NCBI RefSeq assembly: GCF_963662255.1
Contig: NC_085071.1
Location: 6,789,833 to 6,853,832, forward strand
Length of the DNA stretch: 64,000 nt
Source: Cinclus cinclus
Taxonomy: Eukaryota; Chordata; Aves; Passeriformes; Cinclidae
Direction of reading: 5' to 3'
The notes beneath the pieces were generated by a model, which was not told the DNA's origin, ran no database searches, and saw nothing but the letters and a program-made list of their open reading frames with translations. Positions 22,400-34,904 of this stretch are shown here, in pieces. Made by a program: the position numbers and the translations under genes. Each line of letters starts with the position of its first letter. Within the stretch, counting starts at the first letter, position 1.

Positions 22400-23800
22400 T
22401 CCCCCGGCCATGCCGGGCTCTTTCCCCTCCATCCCACCCCGTTGCGTTCCGCCGCTCCCCACCCCTCAGTTTTAGGGGCAGAGGGGTGAGGCTTGTGAGG
22501 GAAAAAATGGGGGTCTGCTCTTCCAGACCCCAGGTTGTGAGGGGAAAGGGAGGGTCTGTTCTTCCAGACCCCAGGTTGCGAGGGGAAAACAGGAGTTCTG
22601 CCCTTTCACCTTCTGGATTGTGAGGGAAAAAGGGGTTCAGCCCCCACCACCCCGCACGGCGGTTACGAGGGAGTTTATCCTTTACTTCTCCCTGCTCCAT
22701 GTGCACAGGAAGAGGGGCGAGGGTCGGCCTGAGGGGTGTCAGCGGGCTCGGGGGCCGTCCGGGCACGGGGCTGTGCCCTGCCCCCCCCCTCCCGTTCCCG
22801 GCCTGGGACTCTTTCGCTCCCGCCCCCCCTCGCTCCTAAGCGGGAGTTTCCAGGAAGCGCTGAGGAGAGCCGCAGCACCGCAGTCACTCGATCAAGCGCG
22901 CTCCTTCCGCCGAGGCCGTGGCAGGAGCGCCAAGTAGTCCCAACCACCTCCTCTCGCTCGCTTGGCAAAAGGCTCCGTCCGGCGGCCCCTGAGCCGGGAC
23001 ACCGTTACAGGAATGGGGTGGGAGAAGCGTTTCCCTTCCCGCATCCTCCCGCACCTTCGGGTGCGACAATCGGGATGAAGCGATGGGGGTGGGGGAGGTG
23101 AAAAAGCCCCAGCGCCGGCTGCGGCGGAGGGATCCGGAGACGCGGAGGAGTGAGGAGGCGCGGGGAGCGGGGGGTGAGCGGGAAAACGCGGCGCGGAGCC
23201 GGGAACAGCGCCCCCCTCCCCCTGCGGCGGGGGAGGGAACAGCCGCTGAGGGAACGGGGGGCGGGGGGGGGGAAAGAGCCGTGAGGGGGCGGCTGAGGGA
23301 GGGACGGGACCCCCGCGTCAAAGTTTGGGGAAACTTTCCCCTGGTTTGGGGCCGGGGCCGCGCCTCAGCCCCGTGTGGGAGCGCCCTCAGACCGGCCGCG
23401 GGGCCGCCTGCGCCCCCCTTCCCTCTGCCAGCGCACCTGGGCTGGCTCTCCCTCCCTGCCGCGCTCCCTGCGCCCCGCAGATAAGGCCGGGGCTCGCCCC
23501 ACCCCGCGGGGCACCGCGTGCTGGATAAGCGGAGCCGCCGCTTTGAGGGAAGTTTGCCCCGTGTTTCCCCCCCCTCTCTAGCAGCTCGCCCGCGGGTGTG
23601 GTGACTTCGCACGGGACCCCACAAAGCCCCGCACACGCTGCCGGGAGCCCTGCGGGGAGCTGCGATCGCGGCCGTGCCCCCCCCCGCCCCCCGGCCCTGC
23701 CCTTATCCCGGTGACACTCGTGTCCTCCTATTAACCCTGTGGAGAGGGGACAAAAAGCTAAACTATGATCCTGCGCGGGTTTGCACCCCCCCCCTCGCCC
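22400..23800. promoter_or_regulatory. Orphan CpG island in the intergenic region
   Basis: A block with very high G+C and dense CG dinucleotides contrasts with the AT-rich flanks. It contains Sp1-like ccccgcccc strings and no TATA-like box that I recognise. It is over 11 kb past RPS6KA1 and about 18 kb before ARID1A, so it belongs to neither known promoter. Open frames run on both strands (for example 22884-23636 minus), but this follows from the scarcity of stop codons in GC-rich DNA. It may be the promoter of an unannotated transcript, such as the candidate at 29.77 kb, or a distal regulatory island. Confidence 0.55.
22460..22640. repeat. Minisatellite, about 41-bp unit, three to four copies
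   Basis: Units containing gtctgytcttccagacccca and ggttgtgaggggaaa recur with a 41-bp spacing (gtctg at 22513 and 22554, a diverged copy near 22596). Each unit holds a small dyad, gtctg...cagac. Confidence 0.8.
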
Positions 23801-23999
23801 CATCCCGCTGCCGGCTGCATGAGCTTCACATCCTCCTGCTAAGGCTGAAAAGAGCAAGAACAAGAGCTGCTGATGGTTGTAAGGCCTCGCTCGGTTCTCC
23901 CCACCCCCTCCGCCAGCACCATCCCCCACTGCAGCTCCCATGGACTCGTATCCCTCCCATTAACGCTGGAAGGGGAGGACAGGAGCTCTGATGGGTTTT

Positions 24000-26900
24000 T
24001 CTCAGGCTTTACTCTGTTTTCTCCCCCCCCACACACCGACCAGCACCAGCTCCGCAGCCCTGCAGAAGTGCAGAGCTGGCTCTGCTGCCACATCCATGAA
24101 TGCCCCTTCCCTCTGAGCTCCAAGGAAAAAGGAAAAAAAAAAACCAAACCACCCCGATTCCCCTCGTTTTGCTTATTCATTATAAGCGGTTTGCAATGTG
24201 CTGTTAAAAACGTGCGATCTCTTGTTTCAGAAGCATCTGTGCTTTAAGAATAAGGTTTTGTCTTCTTGAATGTGGCTCTTCATAATAATCTCTTGAAGTG
24301 CTCCATTTTTGTCCTTAAAGTTCTATTTTATTACCTCTTCTGGATCAGAGAAGGTCGGTTTAACCCTTTAGAGAGGAAAATCAGCAGCCACTTTAGGAAA
24401 ACGTTGCCCTTCTCTTTATTAATTCATGCTTACAATAATATTTTATGGAGGGTTTTTTTTTTCCCCAGCACAGTCCTGCTGTATGCTGAAGGAAGTGTGT
24501 GCTTCAGCACTGATTAAAGTCATGTATGAGTTAATGAGAAGCTTGCAGGGTATGTGAAGCAAGAGAAAATCTTTAACCAGCTCTGCTGTTCCTTCTACAT
24601 ACCATAAACTTGCACGCTGTAACCAGAAGGTGGATTGAATATGTGTGAAATGCTGCAGTAGGAGACTCTTAAATTGCATCACAGGTGGATGCTCACTCAA
24701 TTAATATGTTATCATTGCAGAATACCTTGAAGTTAGGTGGGTTTGTTGATTTTTTTTTTTAAGTATTTTGAGACTTCCTGTTTCCACACACATAGAAATG
24801 GATGAAAGATGCTATGAGGTCACAAAGTATTATTTTGTGGATGGATATTTTAAAATTTCGAACAGTCTGTTCTCACTGCTTCCTGGGTTAATGGATTTGA
24901 TAACACAGGAGAGACTCCGAGGTGCTGGAGGAACCAGCAGTGGTGTCAACATTCAGTTGTGGGACTTCTAATTTAAGACACATATTGTCATAAGGAATAA
25001 GATCAAGGCTGAATCCTGCTTGCATTTAGGTCCAAATACAAAATACGCTTTGGAAGGAGTCCCCAGGGAGCACTGAGAGTAATTAAGTAAAAATAAAACC
25101 TTTCACTCCAGCCCCCCCTTCCCCTTTTAACACAGACGAGTCAGTGCAATGCTGGTTTCATTCCACCATTTTCATTATGTGTCCTGATATTTCTTAATTT
25201 TGTATTGCAGCTGAAATACTCGGGTGACTTATAATTTCAGTGATTTGGGGGTATTTCTAGACCGTACTTTTAAAGAAGTCATCTTGCTGTGTCCCAGAAG
25301 GAGCCATTGAGCAGTTGTTCTCATAAACAGCACTGAACTTCTTATAGCCTTGCTTTTCCAAACACCTTTTTTTTTTTCCCCCTGTAATTTTCATCCTTAA
25401 CTGTTGAATTCCCTTTTCTTTACGTTAAGTAAATATTTATTAGTAACACTCAGATTTTTTTCATCTTTTTAGAAGAACAGAGCCTTGTCACTGAGACAAT
25501 CCTTTAGTATCGAGGAGGTGACATAAAAAAGGAGTGAAGGAGAGTTGTCTTGTGCTGGGAGATGCCATTTTTGGAAAACAATACTATAGGAAATGGAAAT
25601 GAAAAATACATTTTATGCTGGTGGGAACTTGTAATGAGGCTAAGAGAGGATTTGGTGTCTCAGAAAAGCAATGATTACAAGGGGAAAAGCGGGACTTTAT
25701 CATCCATTTGTAAAAGTTCTCAGGCTGAATATCCTTTTGGGGAGCTGAAATTTGGCTCAAGTCTGCTTATGCACATCTGTTGAATGGAATTTTAAAAAGG
25801 CACAGATTATAACCTTAGTTTTCTGTTGGCTGTTTAAGATGATAAAATAAAGCAAAATCAGTGTATCTGCAAGTACATTTTGGGGTTTGTTTGGTTAATG
25901 ATGAGCTGCATGGATGCTCGGCGGTCTCTACTGCTGATCATTGGGCTCCATATGTGTTCTCATAGGTTTTTCTATTTAACTTTTAAAATATTGCCTCCAC
26001 CCCTTGCTGTAGCTGTCAGATTCCACTTGAGCACTCCTAGAAAGCATTGGAGTTTTTGCAGGGTTTTTTTGGTGACAGGAGCTCTTGGGTTCTGGTGTCT
26101 GTGCCATTTCTTGCAGCGGGAGCACAGTGGTGTTTGCAGGGCATGCTGAGAGCTCTTGGGTATTCCCAGAACTGCTTCAGTTCACATCCTGCCCACCTGG
26201 CCTCTGCCTGGGCTGCAAATGCAACCACTTTGTGTCCCCTGGCTCAGGATAGCACCACTTCAGCTTCTATTTCTGCAGCATTTGTGACCTCCTCTTATTC
26301 AGGGAGGACTTCACTGTAATTTTCCCTCCTATTATTTTGCCTCTTTTCACAGCCTGATGTTTTTTTGCTGTTGTTTTCTATTCCAAGCGAGGATGCTGTG
26401 AGTGCTTCAGCTCAAAATTTAGGTCATCTCCAATACAGGAAGGGAGACCTAAAAAGTAAAAATAAGATTTCAATGTGCCTTTAAAAGTGACAACTCTTCA
26501 GGAAAAAATGTACGAGCTCACCTGTATTTTGTGGCAGGACAGAAGTGGAAGGGGCCTTTCCTGATTCCAGAATGAAAGCTGAGTGAGTCTCTTTGTGAGG
26601 GTGGTTTCTTTTCCATGTGCTTTGCTGGTCTTTCATTTTCACACCTGATTTGAGCTTTAATCACTCAAATTATTCATAGACTTGCCCTGGAAAAAGGAGA
26701 GAGTGACCTCTTCCCATCTGGAGTAGATAGATTCACCACCAACAATTGCAAATGGAGGACTTAATATTGGGGTTTGCACTTAAAAATTTAATTCTGTGGT
26801 TTCGTTGCCTTTCAGGAATTCTGCACATGGTCTTTTCTGAACTGGTAAGTCAGGGGCGTACCACAGAGATTTATTTCTTGCAGTTTTTCTCTTAGCATTG

Positions 26901-29740
26901 GGCTCCTGTCTACAAAGAGCTGATGATCCCCTGAGCTGCTGAGTTGCTGAAGCTCCTTGCTCAGGACCAGGCCTGTGAGATTTTTTGGTTTTTTTTTTGT
27001 TTTGCCTGTAATTATATCCAATGTCTTCCACGACAAGGAACCTCAGGACACTTTATGGAATGAACAGCCATGAGAGCCCTGCCCCTGTGAGGTGATGTGA
27101 TTACAATTTAGCTGCCCCTCAGCCTGAGGGGACACAGAGCCAACTGCTCCTCAGTTCCTGTGGGTGGCTGGAATCAGCAGCTGGAGTTGATAGATATCTG
27201 TTGCTCTTTCTTTCCTGTTACTTTAGTGGCTTAATTTAAATTATTAAGGAACTTGTGAATCTGTTTTGTTTGGTTTCTTCTCTTCTTAGTAGCTCTCTGC
27301 AGTTTTATATGTATTAGAAGTGCTAAGCTTCCTCTGGCCTAGATGTACAATGAATACCTTAGTGCAGTTAAGTCCAGTTTCCTCTATTCACTCAGAAGAG
27401 ATTTGTTCCTTATCTGAATTGTTCCTCCATTCAGAAGGAGAGAAGCCTTGCAGAGCCAGAGCTCACCTCATAAATCACCCAGACAAATGGGGCAGAAGGA
27501 GATACAAAATGGGAATAGTTGTGATTTAGGCTCCATGAGGTTTGTGGAGTTCTGCTGTGGGAATGTGCTTCCCAACTATTTGAAATACAGATGAGTAGAA
27601 TGGTCACCATTTCCCAGCTATTCCTTCAGATGAGTTTGCAGTTTTCAGCTGGGCCCTGCCCCTCAAGTGTGCCTCCCTTCACCCTTAAACATCCTCTGGT
27701 ATTTGGTGGCTTCTCTTGAACAGTATTGGTCTGGTACTGATGCATTTTTATATCAGGTTAGAAAGAGCTGCTTGGTGTTCACCCAAGCTCTGCTCTGACC
27801 CACAGATATGGCACAATCCACACACGAATTTCTTTGGCTCTGTCGTGGCAGACAGAGGTGGCTCCCAGGGGACAATCAGTGCAGCCACAGCAGCTCAGAG
27901 ACCTGGAGTGCAGGTCCTGGACCAAACAATGGTCACACACAGCTGACATCCCCTCCCAACCCCAGATTCACCCTGTTTCTGCTGCTCACAACTCTTCTGA
28001 TGACACCAAGCTTCTCTTTGCTTGGTCTCCTGCCTAACTTAGACAATTCATCTCCTTTGTGTTCAATATAAGGTTATTTCCTACTGTTAGCTCCTTTATA
28101 ATGCCTTCATTGCACTTCTGAAGAGTTGGTATCTTTTCCATTCCAAGAGTGTTTGATAAACACGTTTGTTGGCACCTGTCCTTGTTTCCCTCCACTTCCC
28201 CCATATTCACCCAAGAACCCTTCACAACAATCTCACCTCCCTCAGTTTTGGGGGGGGTCCCTCTACAAGGTGAGAGCTTCCTGTTGGTGGAGTGTCATTT
28301 CTGAGCAAGGACAGGCTGATACCTTTGAGCTGGGGCTGCTTCATCTCCTCAGCTCTCCCAGGGGTCTTGCAGTGCTCTCAGTTCTGCCTGGCATCTTTGA
28401 TTTGGTGAGGTTCCCTGCTATTTACATTTCTTCACATATATCCTCTTCATACCATCTGCTACCTTATGTTTTGCTCATCTCTGAAATGTAGTGACCATAT
28501 TTCATGCAATGTTGTTCTACACGATTTTCTTAAAATTTAATTAAAAAGTTCTGGGAGAACAAAGCAAATTAGAATTCACCCATTTTGTGCAGACACTTTA
28601 AGTGAATGGGAAGCAACTGAATAAAGACCTTCAAATACCTTGAATGAATTTGTAACCAAAATTCTGTGCAGTATTTATCCAAAGGGTCTATTACTGAATT
28701 AATTTAGGAGAGTTTTATTACTGACAAAAGTTCAGGTTGTTATTAAAGAACAGCATCTTCTCTAGAAACTCTTTCTTTGGAATTCAGCAGTTCTCCTGAG
28801 TGGTATTTACCTTGGAGTGAGTGTGTGGCTATGCCTTGTTAGATAAAAGCTGCAGCACTAAAACTGTTTTACTGAACTTAGCTCCTGACCTGCCTTCTGA
28901 GGCCACAGCTACAAAGGGATGATGCATCAATCTAGTTTGTTTGATCTAATTACAGCTGTTTAACCATCCTGAGCACAAGTGCACTCACCCCACTTTGTTA
29001 TGCTGATTTCAGGTATTTTCACTGTTAATCAGGTGCGCAGAGCTTGGTTCTTTCTTGTATTAATTTACCTCTCAAGATACTCTGGGCAGTTATCCCACAG
29101 AGAGGTGTTCTGCTACTCAGCTGTATGTTATTTTTCACAATGTGTTGACAGGGAATTCTCAGGAATTTGGGCATTCTGTGGGTCAGCCTGACAAATGACT
29201 CCTTTTCTCCTGACATCCATTGGTTTATTCCCTGTGCAACTTCTGTTCTGAAAGGCTGCAAGGTTCATGAAGAAGAAAGTGGTAAATCTATTAAAACATC
29301 TCTTAACATGCAGAAGTCACCTGTGGAAGAGCAGATTTCTGATTATTTCTGACTGAAGACTCTGGGACTTATGTCAAGAATATTGTCATGGGATCTTCTT
29401 TCAGTGTATGTGTATGATCTCTTGTGCTTGGCTTAGGAAATTACCTGGAGTTTTTGCCATGTACAGTCTATGGATCAAACAAGGGTTGTGGAGCTTTGAG
29501 GAATTAACATGGTCCATCTGCTCTTCTGTTTCCAGTGCCCATGAACTTTGGATTGTTGACCTGTCCTCTAAAAAAAAAAACGAATTTTCCCCTCTCTCAA
29601 TTCTACCATGAGCTCTCTCCTTTTTATTTTCTCTTTTTCTTTTTTCCAATTGATGAAGCAAATTCGGCATCCCAGTTTGCTCTGGAGGGTTTGATTTCCT
29701 CAGCCTTCCAGCATTCTTGTTGTTCTCTCTGTGCTCTTTC
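24000..29740. other. Intergenic AT-rich DNA, no gene seen
   Basis: This is low-CpG, AT-rich sequence with short homopolymer runs. No exon pair with consistent phase and no recognisable protein family is seen. If the candidate gene at 29.77 kb is real, part of this could be its first intron. Confidence 0.55.
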
Positions 29741-29772
29741 CAGTTGCTTTGCATCTGCTTTTATTTTCTAAT

Positions 29773-30625
29773 ATGGAACCTGAAAATGGACAGAATATTC
29801 CAGCTGAGAATATTCCAGCTGAAATTAAACCTGGAAGGCATTTGAAGAAAACACCAACAGGTAAGTTCTGGGGTTCTCATTTGGTCCCAAACATTGATGA
29901 CATGAAAATAAAATTCATGGCTGTGAGGTGTCCTCTGGTGAGACCACTGAGGAAAACAAAAAGGTAAAGAAAAATGGAGGAAAAGACCCCACTGAAGATG
30001 CTTTTTGGCCTGTGCTTGTGTGTTGTTGTTTATAGGAAGGCCAAGAGGTGGTAGATCCAAGGAAGCTCGGAACAGTGGGATAGAAAACATCTCCAGTGGG
30101 CAGCACCTAGGACAGAAGATCCCAGCTCTGGTTTGCTGCTGTTTTGCTGAAACAGGTACGTTTTGTGTGGAGAGGGGAAGAGATGTGAGATGAAAGAAAA
30201 GGGTGACACATGTTCCTGGTGGTCCCTTAGGAGGGAAAGGGAAAGACTTCAGGAAAACCACACCTGCAGTGTGAGCCTTTGCGCTCTTCTGGGAGGTGCA
30301 GTCCTCTGGGATTTTGGGAGCTGTTCCCTTGGGAATCTCTGTCTCTGAAGAGTTCCCTGCAGAGCAGAGGAGCCCTCCCTGCTGAGGGGACGGGGACGGT
30401 GTGTGCAGGTACAAGGATCAGTGCTGAGTCTCCAAGCACTCTCTGCCACAGGGAATGTGCTGAGCTGGTGTGTGCTCCAGGCCCACGTTCACTCACCCTC
30501 TGTTCCCTGCTGCTTCAGCTCCTGTGACCCGGATGAATTTTCCAGGGAGCTCAGCAGGGTGTGCAGTTTTCCTGCCCGTGGTTCTAAAACTTTTGGCCAC
30601 CCTAATCCTGTTCTTTGCACCATGA
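29773..30625 (+). CDS. Candidate small spliced gene with AT-hook-like motif (unrecognised)
   Basis: I do not recognise this gene. Three blocks can be joined in one frame: 29773-29860, 30036-30155 and 30519-30625, giving 104 codons and TGA. The start codon has A at -3 and G at +4. Donors are ACAG|gtaagt and ACAG|gtacgt, both near consensus. Acceptors are ttgtttatag and a strong ccctgctgcttcag. The product would begin MEPENGQ, contain a doubled NIPAE, then a basic stretch KKTPTGRPRGGRSKEAR whose GRPR core resembles an AT-hook. It would end in a hydrophobic segment, AVFLPVVLKLLATLILFFAP. The third block is the least sure. A variant poly(A) signal ATTAAA is at 30885-30890. A chance arrangement, or the remains of a dead gene, is possible. 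Confidence 0.3.
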
Positions 30626-33600
30626 TGCAAACTCTAATTATAAATCAAATCATGCAACCTGCCTTCTCAAACTCTTGTCTCATTCAGAGTTTTCTTTTAT
30701 CCTTGTTATTTGACGTTTGCTTCCATATTTTATTTATTGCATGTAATTCAAGTGCTGCAGTAAATACAGAATTACTAATTGTAATGGATTTTTTGTTACA
30801 CTTATCACTACAGTGTCTGAATACTTTTTAACCACTGTAAATGAGTCTTCACGGCGTTGCAGAGATTTTCTTCTCATTTCACTGATTAAAAGTGGAGAAA
30901 ATAATGACAAAACTGTCAAAGTTCTCCACTGGGTCTGTGTTCCCCAGAGGAAAGAAGGATTCTTAAAAATCTAGTTTTTCTAATAATAAGACATCCTCTC
31001 CTAAGAATCATTTTAATTGTACTCAGGCCTTTAGATCTGTGTTTGTTGCCAACATAACCCTCAAGTTCAAATACTGTCTTCAAGCCATAGTCTGTGTGTA
31101 CAAACTCACCCTATCACCCCTCTCTTTTTTTGGAGTTGGCCGAAATGAAACTTTACTCTTCTCTCCTGACAGATTCCTTGCTCTTGTAACCAGCCCAGGG
31201 AGCTTTTTCTGTGATTATTCCAGTTTTCATGTGTCATTCTTGAATAGAAACTGTACTAAAATTCTGTAAGAGAGCTGTTGCCATAACATCTGTATGTGCC
31301 TTACCTGGTCTTTAGATCCCATTTGTCATCTTCATTTCTGTGACTAAATAACACCTCTGAGTCTTCATCCTTCCCTGCTAACTGTGGTGAATTCCCAGTT
31401 CACAAGAGTTTGGGATGTCAGTCCCCGTGTGAACAGCCTTGTGATTTGCATTAATCTCATTACTGCATTCCACCAGCCCATTCCTCAGCATTGCTGTGCT
31501 GCTCCAGAACCTCATCCAGTTCTTCATGTGGGGAATTCCAGTCTCCTGCACTGATGCCTTTGGATGGTGTCAGTAACCACCTGCACTAACACTCGTTTTC
31601 AGTTCCCTCTGTTCCTGTCGCCTAAAGCCCACCAACAGCAGCAGTTCTGAGACCAGAGCTGTAGGAGCTTTCAAAGCACTCACTCTCTAGCCCAAAAGTT
31701 CCCATTTCAGCACAATCCAGCACTGGAGTTTTAGTCATTTTCTACCCACAAACCTCCTCTTGCACTGACCTTCATGTTTTCCAATTTAGCTGATATTTTT
31801 ACATGATGCATCAAACACTTTACTGGTTTGGGGATGGGTGAGATCTACTGTGTCTTCCTTTACCCAGAAAAATTTGCTGCCCTATCAAAGAAAGACATCA
31901 GTTTTTCCTGGCATGATTGCAACCTTTGTTGTATTTTATCTCTTTACTTTCCTCTACACCTTTTCCCTCTCCTGAGGAAAAATAATTCAAGTTTTGCATC
32001 TCACTGAGGTCAGGGTAATTAGCCTCTCCTTGTCTGGGCATTACTATCACCATCTTTGGCTTGATTTTGGGGCAGGTATTTTCCTTTCTCCCCATAATAG
32101 GATGTCAAATTTAGATTATTTTTGTACCTCTAGAAGTGGTGGAAATAAATCCAGTCATTTGCATCACAACTCAGCTGTAATTCTTCATGTCTTGGTTAGG
32201 TTCATTTATTGGTGGGTGTTTTGGTACTTTTTTATTTTTAAAGGAAGTTGCTGCGCTGTGGCTATTAAACAGGTTAAAAAAATATATTTTTTAAGTATTT
32301 GCAAAGTTCTTTAAAGCATAATGATAATGAGCAGTTTCTTGAGCAATGATAGCTGAATCCAGGGCTCCGTTATCCTGTGGGATGCTGATAAGTGCCAGGG
32401 GCTCGTTGCAGCCCGTGGCTCATCACTGCCCTGCAGAAGTTCTGCTCCTCGTGCTGCCTCAGCACTATTTGCTGCTCTCAGCCTGTGTTTAAACAGCACA
32501 TGAAGTGTGCTGGGCACTCTGCACGCATGTATGAGGCAGTTCTGCACAAAATACTCTCTATAAATAGACCAGGTAGGTGAAACAATAGGGAGGCAGTGAT
32601 TGCAGAGGGTCGGGATTGCTCAGGGGGTCTGCAGTGCCCTGGCTGAGTGCCTGAACCCAGGCACAGGAAAACCCAGGTCAGTCACTACGTTTCCTCAAGT
32701 TGGGAAAAGTAATCTTTGTAATACTTTGTTTCATAATACCACTAATTGCACCTTTTTCTGACAGCTGTGATGACTCTGACTCTTTCTGATCACGTTTCAC
32801 TCAGGATCTAATTCTAAAGATTGGGATGCAAGCAACAGCCATTACATGTTTGGATTTGGAGTGGGGGTTTTGTTGTTTTGCCAGATATACTCAATACTTT
32901 TATAAATATTTGAGAATTATGGCTTTTTTACCATTTTTCAGTACGTCTGGAGCTCTATTTTACAGAGGAAGCTTTGGCCAATGCCTTTGTTTAGTGCACA
33001 CGTGTGATATCCCAGCCTCTACCAGCAGTGCTGTTGCTGAGGTGTGATCACAGGCCTCTCAAGGCAGAGATAACTGATAGATAAAAATGACCTCATTTCA
33101 CAGTCCCACAGCTGAAAACTCTGAAAGTTCCAGCAAAGCTGGTCAGAATGTGTTTGAATTTTTGTTTCTGAGTAAATGTCACTGAGGTCCCTACTTGTGA
33201 TATTCAGAAGGTCACTTTTAGGCTGTTTGAGCTCAAGGGGGTGGAGGCCTGGAGGAGAAAATCAGTCCCAGCCCCACACAGGGACCCTGAATGTGTGGGA
33301 AGTCCCAACACTCCCGGGGGGCTGATTAGAGAATTCAGATTGCAATTACACATTTATGTGAGACTGCTGAAAGGTAGATAAGGACAATTTCTGTTTGACC
33401 CTTTCTTGGCCAATGTTTGCAAGCTGCTCAACACTGTGTTTGTGTGGAATATTGAGATTGTTTAGGGTTACTCATTTTTTTTTTCAGCAGTTATTTGTGC
33501 CTGCCTTTGTACAGATGGAATGAAGGGACGTTATTAAGTGTTCTCCCCATAGCATGAATATTTAATAGTTTGTGTGTTCCCTCTCTGTGTCGTGTGTGTG

Positions 33601-34400
33601 CCTATATAATACCAACAAAAGCTCTTAAAGTCAGTTTTTGCAAGAGATTTTCAAAGCACATCATGTGTCTGAGTCACAGTGCTGAGTAAATCACTATTGT
33701 AGAATTTCACCTAAAATCCCAATTTGCCAAACGGTGGCATTTTGCAAATAAGCACTGATTCTGCTAACTTGCCCTTGAAATTTTATTCCAGTCTGATCCA
33801 ATTTCCCAGTGTGGATGAACTGGTGTCTCTTAGAAATAAAGGAGAAATGTTTAGCCTATTGGAAAGAGGATTTTCTTTGTTTCTCCTATGTGCGGATACT
33901 CATGTTCTGGAGCTCAGAGCTGCTCTGAGTGTGCTGGGCGGATCCTGCAAAGTGCTGAGTGCATGGCTAACTTTAAGGGAGTAGATCCTTAAAATCACCG
34001 GGGCTGCCGCTGTTTAAAATTACTCAGAGACTTAAGTACTCTGATGGCCCCCGGCCAGTGGCTTTCACATCTCCGAGGACTGAGCCCTGAGGAGACGCAG
34101 TGATCAGCTGCAGCTCAGTTTCCTTCTCCCCTTTTAAATACAAGGTTTAAAGCCCAAATTCTGGCAGCTGTTTAATTAGAGATACTCGTTTGAACTGTGA
34201 GGAATGTGATATGCAGCGGCGCTACGCCTGCTTGCTTTCTTTCTGCCTCTCCTGGCATCCCAGCTCACTCCTCTCAGCGTTAGTGCAGGGCTTGCAGTTT
34301 TCACTGCTGCTCCGTTCCTGCTTTATCCTCTTCCATCTTTTCCATCTGCTTTATTCTGTTTGGAAAATGGCAATGTAGAATGTGTTTGGTGTAACCTTAA
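30626..34400. other. Intergenic AT-rich DNA with old LINE remnants
   Basis: Apart from the degraded reverse-transcriptase fragment at 31.8-32.1 kb, nothing is recognised here. The longest open frames lack ATG starts, splice context or family similarity. Confidence 0.5.
31815..32110 (-). mobile_element. Degraded CR1-like LINE reverse-transcriptase fragment
   Basis: Read on the - strand, aatcatgccaggaaaaactg is followed by a block matching at DNA level the conserved LINE stretch that encodes the reverse transcriptase SKAFD region. Stops interrupt every frame. The call rests on family consensus from memory, so the subfamily is uncertain. The surrounding 31.3-31.8 kb may also be old LINE sequence. 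Confidence 0.45.
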
Positions 34401-34427
34401 TCCTGACCAGCATCTGGGCTCCGTTTG

Positions 34428-34460
34428 AAAAAAAAAAAAAGGAAAAAAAAAAAAAAAAGA
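34428..34460. repeat. A-rich simple repeat
   Basis: Two runs of A separated by GG and ended by GA form a purine-only tract of about 33 bp. Confidence 0.9.
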
Positions 34461-34904
34461 AAAGCATCTACTGCAAGGAAGGTTTCTGTATATGTATCCC
34501 CACTTTACTAAAACAAAGTTGGTGGGCAGAGAGGGGCAGAAGCCAAAATAACCACTGCAAAATAATATTTATTTAAATCGACTTGTTAATTAATTGCGGG
34601 TTTAAATGTGTTTTCCTGCCTACGTGGACAAACCGTGGGGTTTGTGCTCTCACCTCTGTCCCGGTGGGGGTCGAGTCAGAGGTAAACCGGATTTGGACCA
34701 TTTTGGGAAAGGGGAGAAGGGGGGAGGGGGTGGTTATTTAAATCTGCTTTTAACAGCCTCGCTGCTAATTACTCCCGATATGTAAAAGTTAACGCCACCA
34801 TAAAACCCGGGATGCACTGAAATTCCTGTGTGATGCTTCCTGACGTTTCCCTGTTAAACTTTCCCAGGCCCGCAGAGATCCCGATGCCGGGCGGCTCCCG
34901 GGGA

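Noticed and set aside
22884..23636. A 250-codon minus-strand frame in the orphan CpG island
   Set aside because: Low stop density is expected from the G+C content. The translation is Arg/Gly/Ala/Pro-rich with no motif and no splice partner.
27900..28060. A possible CR1 open-reading-frame fragment (gatgacaccaagcttct)
   Set aside because: Only a single short string resembles the LINE consensus, and the flanks do not extend the match.
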